This document shows positions 23,607-36,100 of a DNA stretch of 64,000 nucleotides, piece after piece (position 1 is the first letter of the stretch; each line of letters opens with the position of its first letter). Source of the stretch: Siphonodentalium dalli. Lineage: Eukaryota > Mollusca > Scaphopoda > Gadilida > Siphonodentaliidae. Made by a program: the position numbers and the translations under genes. The stretch spans positions 56,339,899 to 56,403,898 of the forward strand of contig CP136067.1 in NCBI GenBank assembly GCA_032622095.1. The letters run 5' to 3'. The notes under the pieces were generated by a model. That model had not been told where the DNA came from and did no database searches. It saw only the letters and a list, made by a program, of their open reading frames with translations.

Positions 23607-26600
23607 GTATGGTATCTATATTAGGAAGATATAAAAAGATTATCTTCCAAAATAGTTATATCTATATCCCGGTATACTGTTTAGTGTTCCATAGTGTATC
23701 TGCATTAATTGAACTATATATAGACGCTTTAATATGTCTTTAATAATATTCACGACTTTGGTCGAAATATCACACAATATCAGTTACATGTATGTCGTGT
23801 GGCAGATTGCCAAGGGATTGACTCAGAACTTCCGATACTAGACGTTGTCAATTACAAATTAACTCATAATGGCCAAGCATAATGAAAACACCATGATGTA
23901 TCATTGATACATAGAAACTAACAAGCTGGTTTCTTCGTTACATGCATGCTATACGCCGGTTACACGCCCATTTGAAAATAAAACGGTGGTATTATGTAAT
24001 AAATCTAGCCGTCCATCCGTCCGTCCATCCGTTAACATTCTTGGTTTCCGACCGATAACCCCACTTTGAATTATTTTATCTGAACGAAAGTTGGTATATG
24101 TGTATTTCCCAGTTAAAAGTTCAGGCCACGTTCTAATATGGGTTCTCTCCAATTATTTTCACGGCCAATTTTCGACTTAGAATTTGACCGCATTTTGGCA
24201 TTGAAATTAGAGGTATATCGGATATTCTTTGTAAGCTAAAATTATTATTGCATTCAGCGGTATTACAATTCGAAATGGCTACACCCTGGCGTTGCTCTTG
24301 TTTCTTCTTGACGCGAGATTTCAATGAACCTTCGGAAAAAATAGTTTAAACACAGTTATTACCAATTAGTATTACAATACAAATTGGCATTTGAATTGGA
24401 GGAAGAGTGAGAACCGTTTTATAAACACTGACAATGTCGACAGTACAATATTTGTGTATATGTCGCTGTTGTCTCATCAACCCACCCATTCTTCCTAATG
24501 ATATGAAACTTACTGTTTAGCTGTCATAAATGAGATACCACAATGACTGGTTTACTACATGTATGTATTTTTATTAGATAACGAGCGTCTTGTATCTCAT
24601 ATGTAATTTTGCACAGCCTTAAAGATATCTTCATTGCCTCGATTTTAAAGGTTCGGTCCCCCAGATATCGGAAACCATCAACATAATAATAATAACTGCT
24701 CGTGTATGTACCGACAGAACATCACCAAAGTGAGCCATGATTAGGTCTAATTTGTGATCTTGGGATAATACGTGAATGTTGGTTTTCAACTTATTAGATA
24801 CTCTCATCGTATAGCAATACATATTGAGAAGAAAGGTGTTTGTGCATGCAATTCTGAATGATATGTATGAATATATGAACTTTATTCTATTCATATGCTA
24901 TGAACGTGTGTACATGGTTATTTTCTTTCCATTCTAAGCTGTGAATCTAGAGTCCGACGAAGTCACCGTGAGGAAGAATCTCCAACAGTTCAACGAAATA
25001 TTCAGAGAAAACCAAGCGAGAGAGGCGGAGGCGGAGTGGAATTATGAAACGGACGTCACGCCTGAGAAGTCACAAAAGGTACATCCGTCACTATGTTCTA
25101 TTTTCTTCCCGACAACAACTTCAATTTTTATGAAAGTAACTTCGAAGATACGTTTGCTCTATTTTCCCACAAAACACAAGCGAAACATTCGGTGTTGATC
25201 ATATTCCGCATAAAAGTGTTTTAAAATATATATTTTCAATAAAAAATGTTGTAATGTTCTATAATGGTAACATTTCCTGTATCCCAGTTAGTGGGGAGAA
25301 TATTTTCTAGTGAAATAATTGTTGTTAACTGGTTTCTTTGACTCAACATTATTTTATACATGAAGATGAGAGAAGATATATATACACGTCTTTAACCTTT
25401 CCGTTTCTATAATTACTCCTTAACGTATATATTCCCTTCGGGCATGTTCATATAATAAGTTCAACAAACTACCATAGACCGTTTGTTGAACTTATTATCA
25501 TAGGGAAGATGTGTGATGATTTTTTATGCAAAAACCACACAAGGCTATTGACCAATCAGGGCCCAGTGTCTATTGTGTTATCTCCTATATATTCCTCCCG
25601 CATCCGCTAGATGTCATTCCGTACCCTATTTACATGGTACAATGTTTTAGTTTTGCCTGTTCCTGGAAAAAACACATGTATCACCACCACTGTTAGCATC
25701 CGTAAACATACCGATGACCATTACCAGGACATCTGTGTCAACAATCCGAACACGGATGGTCATCAGCCCACAAAATAAGCGCATGGATAATGTGCGGCAC
25801 AATTCTAATATCAGCTTCCTCCTGACAACAGTTTCTCAAGATTTACTAGGAAGAATTTGCTATTTTGAGAGTTGACGAACATTCTGTCATGTTTAACACT
25901 TTATCATCATGTTCTGACGCATTACGTGTCAGTAATACAAAAAGTTCAAGCTTATTGTCAGAATGACGGAGGAAGTCGTTCCATTTTTTTGGAACCTTAG
26001 TTTGGCCACCAACTTTTCATCCAAGACCAATACCACGATTCTCATCAGTGCTGCCTTTTGTGCTGCCTTCAAAATACATATCCCACACAACACACACGAC
26101 ATTAACACTTCTTAGTTTGTAGAGTAGAAACTTCATTGGTGACTGTGTAATCATTAAAAGTACATGTAGATCCTATCGCAGGCACAATTATATGCACAAG
26201 AACGCCTTCATCAAATATCTTGCACGTACTTCCAATATTTTATTTCTTGTAATAGTGTGTTCGAACAACATTTGGGCAGTTCAAAAAACCCGAAATCGCT
26301 TCTCCGCTATTCCAAACGATCCAGTGCAGGAACAGGATAACATCAAATTGAAAGGAAATGGAAGGTTGATAGGTTTAACAGAGAGCTCATCAACAATAAC
26401 GAGATGGCTAGAACTCCCCGAACCAGACGTGTTTTTCTCTCATGAGAGTCGGCTATTTCCCCCGCCTTATCAACGGGAGGTAAATTCAAGGGGATCACAA
26501 TCTAATTTGCTGGGATGTATCCGGGAAGCAATTGGAGATATATCGGACCCACCTAAAAATGTTCAGTGCAAGATATTTGACGGAGGCGTTCTTGTAGATA

Positions 26601-27087
26601 TGATTGTACCTGCGATATAGTATCTACTTTTAATGATTACGCCCAGTCACTAATGAAGTTTCTACTCTACAGACTAAGAAGTGTTACTGTCATATATATG
26701 TGGTGTGGGACATATGAAACGAGCGGCCTACCAGGTAGGATTGTGGTACACTTGTCATGCCAAGCTGCAGCTGTGTGCTCAGAACTCATTAAGTGTTGTT
26801 GCAAATCTCAAACTTGTAACAGATGCAAATGTGCAAACGCTGATTTACCATACACAGAGTTATGTAGATGTAATTGTGTGCTTAAAATATTTGTTCAACG
26901 TATAAATACAGGCAGTGGTGATTATAACATGTCAATCTATGAGTTGCTATCTATCGGCTGATATTATCAATCTGTGAACATTATAGTTATATAACATAAC
27001 AAACATGAATTTAAGAACACAGTATAAACAAAGATAGGCCATCTTTATGTGTATTATTGATTGACAATTTAAAGTTGTGACCTGAAA

Positions 27088-27140
<53 letters not shown>

Positions 27141-30100
27141 CCCTCTTGAATGCTAGATTACATAAGTCAATGATATTGGGTCAAATATATCCATTAATGG
27201 TATTATAGATTCTTTTATTTTTATTTTATTTCACCAAAACATTACATGTATATACCATTATATGTGTTGTATTTATATTCGATGTTCATTTTCGAAACTT
27301 TTTAGACCGCATATTGTATATTATTGCATATTGCCATTCTATTGGTTGAACATATTTGAAATGATCAAATAAATTGTTATTAGGCATACAATTGTTAATT
27401 GCAACAGTATACTGACAGTGAGATTGTTACATTATAATATATGACGAATTGCGATCGACAAACTCACTTTATAAGATTTAACCAAAGATTTATTGAATCC
27501 TTACAACAAGTCACATTTTCGTGATTTTTGGGGTGAGGGGTAACATAAACCAAGTTTTCTGAAACGTTGTTACATATTAAACACATACAATATATTCATC
27601 GTTTTCGGTATATATGTCGAAAACATATAAGACCGAACATTGTGAACGATCGCAAATATCCTATGAGTAAATTACTATTTATTGGACCAAAAAATCGTCA
27701 GTTGTGGGTTGCACCCCACAAATTACTCAAACAAAAGATCGCAACCCACAAGTATTATCTGACCAGTGCGGTCACCCCACAACTATACTCTGATCAGTAC
27801 GTCCGTCCGTCCGTCCGTTAACCTGTTGTCCGGATGATAACTTTAGTTAGAGTGAACCAAAATTACTAAAATTTGGTATGTGGGTTTATTAGCCGAAAAG
27901 TAAGTTCAAGTTCGAATTTGGGTTCCGCCCGCCAATTTTCACCGGAGTTATGCCCCTTATTTAACGTTTTTTTACTTAGAAAATCCTTGAAATTTGTTGT
28001 CCGGATGATAACTTTAGTATAGTTTATCGGAATGAATCCAAATTTGGTGTATTACTTTCTCCCACCAAAACACAGGTCAAGTTCGAACTTGGGTTCTGTC
28101 CGACCATTTTTGGCAGAGTTATGCCCCTTTTTCGACTCAGAAAATTCAGTTTTTCTTATGTTTTTTGGTTTCCGGATGATAACTCGATTTTGGAATGTTT
28201 ATACGCGAAACCCGTTTTTTTGTGGATTACATATATCGAAATACAGCTCAAGTCCGAATTTCGTTTTAATACGATTATGTTTGCGAGAGTTGTGGCCCCT
28301 TTTTTTAACGTAATTTGACTTAGAAAATCCCTGAAATTTGTTGTCCGGATGATAACTTTAGTTAGAATGAACCGATTTCAATCAAATTTTGTATGTGGGT
28401 TTATTAGGAGAAAAGACAGCTCAAGTTCGAATTTGGGTTCCGTCCGCCAATATTCACCGGAGTTATGCCCCTTATTTGACGTAATTTGACTTAGAAAATC
28501 CCTGAAATTTGTTGTCCGGATGATAACTTTACTAGAGCTTATCGGATTCAATGATAATTTGGTATATTACTTTCTCCCACCAAAACACAGGTCAAGTTCA
28601 AATTTGAGTTCCGTCCGCCAATTTTTACCAGAGTTATGCCCCTTTTTTTACCAGTTTCCGCCGACCCAAGAGAGGGCGTATATTGCACGCCCAGCGTAGC
28701 TCTTGTTTTATATTATTTAGGCCATACCATCGCGGATGCGTCACGAAAAGTCCCCTAAAATCGGAGTTGAGCTTTCGGAGTTAACCAATTTTTTCCATAA
28801 ATTTTATTTTTTTTATATATTTTTCACAATCATAGGAATAATGGGATGATATAAACAATTTTCAGCCGAAACATATACCAAATGTACTCAATATTGTTCA
28901 ATACACAATTCTCGAACTAGAGATACAAATTCATTGGGGGGATTTGAAAGAATTTCGCAGATATGGATATAAAATAACATAATGACCCCAAAAAATGACG
29001 ATTTTTTCAGACAAACTGTCCTATTCGATGTCAAATTTCTCGGGCTATTCATTACGTAGGCGCAAGCAATTTATTTTAAAAACTTCACAGACATCACACC
29101 TGCAATATAATTTGCGGGATTAGCAACTATACCTATGATAAGTGATCAATACTTGTAAAAACATAACCCTACCCCCTAAACTGGCTCTCGTCACATTTTG
29201 CTCTTCCGCTAGTCCAAGTGCTTGTTGTAGAAAACACACCAACTGTGAATAGGTCTATAACAGCATGAAACTTGGCACATTTGTTCCTTATACGTTACTG
29301 CTCATGTTCACATGTGGCGACATTTGCGACAGGCTCTTCTTAGCAACGGTTGCTAGGCAACTACCCGGCATCGGATTAATGCATATGACTGATATTATAT
29401 GTGTTCTAACAAACTAAACTACGTCGTGTAGCATTTTTATGGTGAAAATAATTGTTGTCAGTTTTGACCTGACGGACAAATTACCATATTTCTTACTTAC
29501 AAGGGGCGACGGTTGCTAGGGGCACACACAATCTAAACATGCACATATGACTGATATTATGGTAGCTTTAACAAACTAAACTACACCTAATAGCACTTTT
29601 ATGTTGAAAACAATTAGAATAGTTGTTGTTAGTGTTGAGCTGGCTGAAAAAAATACCATATAATTCTTACTTATATGAGTGGTAACTGTTGCCAAGGTCA
29701 TACCAAAAATACAAAAATGCACATATGACTGATATTATGGTAGTATTAACGTTTTTGTGGTGAAAACAATTATAAATGTTGTTAGTGTGAGCCTAACCAG
29801 AATATGGGTACCATTATCCGCTATGCTCCATCAGTTTAGATATCGGGAATTCAAAGTGAGTGTTGAAAAGTTGTTGCTTATATTTAATATGAGGCATGGC
29901 CATAATAGTTATATAAGCCATAGACCCACACAGCTAGTTGTATAATGTAAGTCACGGACCCACTCTACTATATATGAAGAACATAGCTAGGGTCAGCCAC
30001 CAATATGTTAGCCATGGGCCTAGCCTACAATAGTTAGGTTAGGAACCCAGGCACATATATAGTCACAGAACCCATGTCCATACATATATACTATGGATGT

Positions 30101-33100
30101 AGGGTATGTATAGTCCATGAACCAGACCGCTTCATTTAAGCATACATGTATGGTATCTATGACCATGACCATGGCACTGTTACATGGTGCAAATACCCAA
30201 GTGCCCACAGATAGACCATGTATTAAGATACCATAGACCAAGTCCGATGCACAATACATTAGTGCACCATGGATTCAGGACCCTATATATGGTATGAACA
30301 TATGAGACAGTTTTGTGACAGACCAACCTATATATAGATATTGGACCGATGCCACATATACGAAAGTTAAGGATGTGGGGACTTATAAATATCCCATACA
30401 CATATGGCACTGTTGGTTGGCCATGGACACATACCGATACGTGTAGGCCATGGACCAAGACCGATATATGTATGCCATATTGCATTGTACCCAGACATAG
30501 GCAGCAAGTGTCTGTCTATATGCAGGATATGGACCCACCCCTTATAGTGATATATCTACACCAAAGACCTAAGAAAGTTTAAATAGTGCTAATACACAGG
30601 TGACTATAATGATGTATGCAGTGGGTACAGGTGCATATATGTGGGACATGGACACAGGTCCCTAAATAAAAGCTACGGCACCGGCGTTATTAATCATTTC
30701 ATAGATTCACATATATGCTTGTAGGCAATGGACTGATCCACATATATAGGAGACACGTGGACCCCATGCCTATCCATATGGGTCCATGGCTTATGCGTGG
30801 CTGTGGTTATAACTTAGATAGTCATGTAACATGTACATTCATGGGATGGGTTCATGTCTTCCATATAAATGTCTGGTAATAAGGTCATAACTAAATCAGC
30901 ATGGATACATGGACTGTCCATAGTGGCCCGTATCATTTTCCTACCTAAATGAGCCTGGGTCCATAGCCAAGCTATGGTGGTGCACACGGCCAATCGATAG
31001 GGACCTCCATCCTATAGGGCGTTGGTCGAATGGCTGAAAACAGACGTACGTATATGGTATGCATTTTGGTCCATGACTTACCCGTATACGGGTAAGTCAT
31101 GGACCAAAATGCATACTACTGTTTCTACTCTTCTAGTATAATGGTTCATATTTTAGCTCATTGTCGTCTGAATATCTTTACTCGCCCTCTTTTGTTAGGA
31201 AAAATTTGAATCGCCATGCGATTTATACGCTCTCTTCGCATATAAATGTCATCACAAATATGGAATATCGACTGTTAGTAAGCTCTAGCATCAATCACGC
31301 ATATCTATCGACACCTGCTCCATGATGGACGGGTATGTGTGAAGATTGAGTCCATAAATTAGCCTACATATGACTGCATTCGCATATGGTCTAATGGAAT
31401 TTCGTCAGAATTTGTACCATTACGAAAAATCATGATATCTCAAAAAGCTCAACTCGGATTCTAGGGGACTTTTGCCAAGTTGTTCATAAACATGTTCGTA
31501 TTAATCCCTGAAAAATTCAGCTTTCCCGGATTTTTTGCACTAGTGAAACCTAATGTGCCTGGACTATAAGACCTTAACCTTTGATCTACACTGAAACATT
31601 TTTGAGAAATTGTCTGTTTATTATTCCGAAATAATTGAAACGAGAATGATTATATGACAAAGTTGCATGTTTTTGGTACAAAAAGTGATAAATTTCCAAT
31701 TTGGTCAGCCTGGGTTGCTACTATCTTCAAAATATGACAATGTCAGGTTGAATGACGCCTTTATTATGCATGCGCCTCAAATTTTATACCAGTTGGAACG
31801 TCAGGGTGAAATAATGATTGAATTTGACCGCCATCTTGGATTTATACTGGAAACAAGGGTTAATATTGATCAGAAACCTGTTTCTAGTTCACTTTCTGAA
31901 AGAGCACACATAACTTGACAAAATATAAAAAAAATGGCCCCGTTCCAAAAAAAAACGCTAAGTCACTACACTAACACCAGTGTAACCTAATACAACATCA
32001 CGTTCAAATCTCCATACCCCGTCACCGTTGATAGTGTGCTAGAACGTCGGTGGTATATTAGGGGTATATGAGCCCGTGAAACATCTGGGGTACATGAACT
32101 TTGACTGACAGTTTCGACCAATGGTAATGCTGCACTAGCATACTTGTTTGACGTCACATGACGTACGATCCATAGGTTGGCTACTGGAAATCACACCAAA
32201 CCGGAGGTTGTAAGCCTATTCTCGAAGGGACAAAATCGTTACCCCCGGTATACAGTACCAGTCAAAAGAAGTGGTATATTACTATATTAAGTGCGCTATT
32301 TTCGCGCACAATATCGCAATACTCTTACAAGTGGAAACGCTTATAAGCGCGCCGCTTGCGATATTATTGCAATATTTCGCGCTTAATATTGCGATATCGC
32401 GCGCTTAAAGGTACGGTTGGCCTTGGCGGTGGTTATCCTGCGAAAATATTTCCACCCGTCAAAAACCGCCACAAACAGAAAGAACATCAAAATGTAGACA
32501 GACGTTGTCCGTATACAAATAAGAAATATCGCATAAACAGTATGTTATTGTCAAATGTTTGACCATTGTTATGTAAACAAAAGCATAAAAGGTTACTTTT
32601 CTGGTGTTTGTTTATATTATGATGGTAAACAAAAAGAGCGTTCTTTGTTGGTGAATTCGTTATATGGAACTATTAAAGAGCATTTATGCCATTTGTGTGT
32701 GATTAGCCAGTAGCACTGTGCTGTATTATGTAACACAATCAGGCTCTTGCTTAGGTAAAATATAGTACGTCTTTATGATAACATGCTGTTTACGTGATGG
32801 TCATGGTATATATGAACGAAACTGTATGCGTTTTAATGTTTTTTCTGTTTACGGTGATTAGAACAAATATGAATATTTTCGACAACTAAGGCCTCACGTG
32901 CCTTTAATATTGCAACATAAAATTTTGAAACTATCCGTTTGGCATAAATAGGGACAATGTTTTAGATTTGTATATAATTATAGTTGTAAATGCTATATGT
33001 ACACTATATGCAAGTATTTATCTAATATAAATAGAACACTGTCGGATCTGTATGAAATTTTGTCGCGTTCAATATTGCGACAATTCACGCTTAATATCGC

Positions 33101-36100
33101 AATATTCTACGCCCAATATCGCAATAATAACCACGACACATTTTTGGTATTGCGATATAATCGCGAATTTTTCGAAATTAAGCGTGCTCAATATCGCAAT
33201 AAAGGCGCGTCTCAATATACCACTTCTTCTGACTGGTACTGTACATCGTAGATATATGTGATGCATGTACCTGGATGTCTCTTTTTTAACTCGACATCCA
33301 TGGATCAAATCTCCATGTGCCCCGATGTTGCCGGAGATAACTTAAAATAAATTTATAAAATTAACATTTTTAAAGACCTCGAAGGTTTGAAGCTCGAAGT
33401 TGTTCCATTCTGCATGGTATACGTCCCGAGGGTCAAAATAGGTCGACACATACGTGTACATGTACGTTATTGGAACAATAGTATGACATTATTGTTGGTA
33501 TAACATTTTTTATACGATACAACTATACATGTATAGCACTTTTTCTCACTCATGCTGTGTAAAGACAAACTGAAAACGGCTGGAAAACTGCCATGTAAAC
33601 TATATTCGAGTAATTAAAGCTTGCTGATACATATTCCCTGTATGTATTGGTCTATCCATCCTTTAAAAGTACGTAGACATACTATGAAGGTTCAATGAGC
33701 CATGCCCGTTTAAATGATGATTTTAATAAATTTAAAGATCTTTTATCATGGAATGGATTACAACCATTTATTTCACATCGATATAATGTTCGCGAATTTA
33801 CCCATCCACAAGACCTCAATTTATAGCCATACTATACGTGATTTTGACGACAGAAACTTGTTGGCAGTGTGTCAAGTTCGATAGTATATGGATTGGGGTA
33901 TATATGATGTCCGGTGATTTTTGAGAATATGACGGTTCACGCAATGTGGTCATCGGTTTAATACCACACTAACAGTCGATGATGCTTTCGTCACGTCAAT
34001 ATGTTTCGGGGAAAAATGAATGCAATCGTGTGTGTGTATAATTATAACAAATATTGCGAATTCTGGAGCTCTATATTTGGTATAATTAATTCCGTAAATA
34101 GCTCATCGTAGTGCTGACACTCTCCCTAGATTACAACTTAGTCTGTGCTTATGGCATATAGCTCAAATCGGTTAATGAAGTAGTTATTACCAGTAATTTT
34201 CTTTGCTCGGCCTGTGTGAATAATGTCAGCTAACAACGGTGCTATATAGATATAATGTAGATATAACTACGATGTCACGACTCGCGGGCGTTTTTATCGC
34301 CAGCTGCTGTCGATATGTAACTTAAAGCATATACACACATAATAATATGCATGCGTTGCCTATACCAATGTACCACTTGTTCTACTCAGATTGCAGGTCC
34401 GATTGGTACAATTGTCGATTAATTACCCAGATCGACTTTATTTTAGTGTTCGCTCCGAATATTCGAACATTCACTCGAATGATGCTGGCTTCAGTATATT
34501 CGAATGTGTCTCAGAACATTGGAATATTCGACAAATAAATGGCCATATCCGTGGTTCGTATTTGGCAGTTTCGTCCTGAAATAAAATTAATGTTCACTCA
34601 GCGATAGCAGAATAATTTATATCGTTTCTGGTTAACTCTGCGAACTCAATTGGTCTCTGGTTTGACGAGTGACGAATTCCGACTAATGCTGATATACATG
34701 ATAAACGCTTCGTCGAAGGTATCGAAGACTATATATTGTAGGAAGAATATTATATATGATTGAAACTTCCTGGTATTACATGCTTTATTGATGTTGCATA
34801 TTGGTCGGTGGGATACACGGTCATATAATGTCTCTTAGAATTGCACATGTAAAGATGGCTTCAGGTCATACAGATTTGACATTTGGGGTAATTTTACTCT
34901 CGACAAGCAAAACAAGAAAGTCACTTGCATGCCAAACCCAACCATGTTCTAAAGTATTGTGGACCAACCACTAATATGTGGAACCCTAAAGTAAGCACGA
35001 GACCACTCGATCACCGTATATACTGTATTCGTAGCGATGGTGTCATATATGGCCCCTTTTGATAAATTGTAAATTAGAAACTAAGAATTATACACGTCGT
35101 CAAAGTTTCAAATGGTATGCACAGTATAGAAGTGAGTATGTAACTCTATACATACTAATATCACAAAATCGGTCTATGAAAAAGAGTCTGTGATAACCAC
35201 TTAAATTGCATTTATAAATTACCACATATATTTGTTTACAAAAATCAGGGACCGATTCCGAAAAATAAAGAATACTCAAACGTAATACTTGATATTGACA
35301 TTGGGCTATATTTCAATGGATTATTACAACGCCACGTGATAAGTATACTATGGGTAAGGATTTTGATAAATGGTATCTTTGTAAATTGTAAGCGATTATA
35401 CACGGCCATATCCAACTATACACGGAAGGTATATAGCTAATTCGACCAAAACATTTCGGTAACACATTACATTTGCAACACATCACGACATAATGAACGC
35501 CTCATACTGTGCAATTTACTTGCATATAATTATTGTAATGCATTTTATAATCTAACATTATTTGTATGTTATACGCAGGTGGTCGATGTCCAAGTAAAAA
35601 ATGCAAAATCAATTCGTATGATGTCACAGTATGCTCAAGGGGTGATGGAAAGAACAAATTTCCATTGTTACAGCGACGATACCAGGCATCAAATCGAGCT
35701 GTTTAGTGTATCGGCGACGTCATCAGATCCAAGTGTCACCAGGTAAAAAAAAATATTCATTCATATACTAGCTGTCATTATTGATAGTTTCATGGTTACA
35801 TGCTAATTTTCAAGAAATACATATTGCTATATTTTATTATTTAAACTGAAATTGGATACGTCATACCATCTATTATATATTTTGGAACTTCTGTATGTAT
35901 GTTTGTATGTATGTGTGGTATAGATACGAACACTGATCGACTGGTATGTAGGCCTACTTTGATCCCGGGAACAATATGGGCGGGTCCAATTTCACGTGCG
36001 ACCGTGTCCTTGACCTCGCTCATATAGTAAAGTTTCTGGACCGACTCCGTAAATATCATGGACGTAGTCGGGCACACCAGCTAGTATTTAATATATATTA

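Larger units (their letters stand above)
28747..31473. mobile_element. Possible 2.7-kb element with inverted ends
   Basis: AAAAGTCCCCTAAAATCGGA (28747) and its inverse near 31473 match over about 29 bp with two mismatches. Between them are two tandem-repeat zones (below) and no coding domain. A single transposon is one reading; two fragments of one dispersed repeat in opposite orientation is the other. Confidence 0.4.

Noticed and set aside
27824-28318. Frames of 65-93 codons in the 171-bp array
   Set aside because: By-products of a tandem repeat; no conservation of frame between units.
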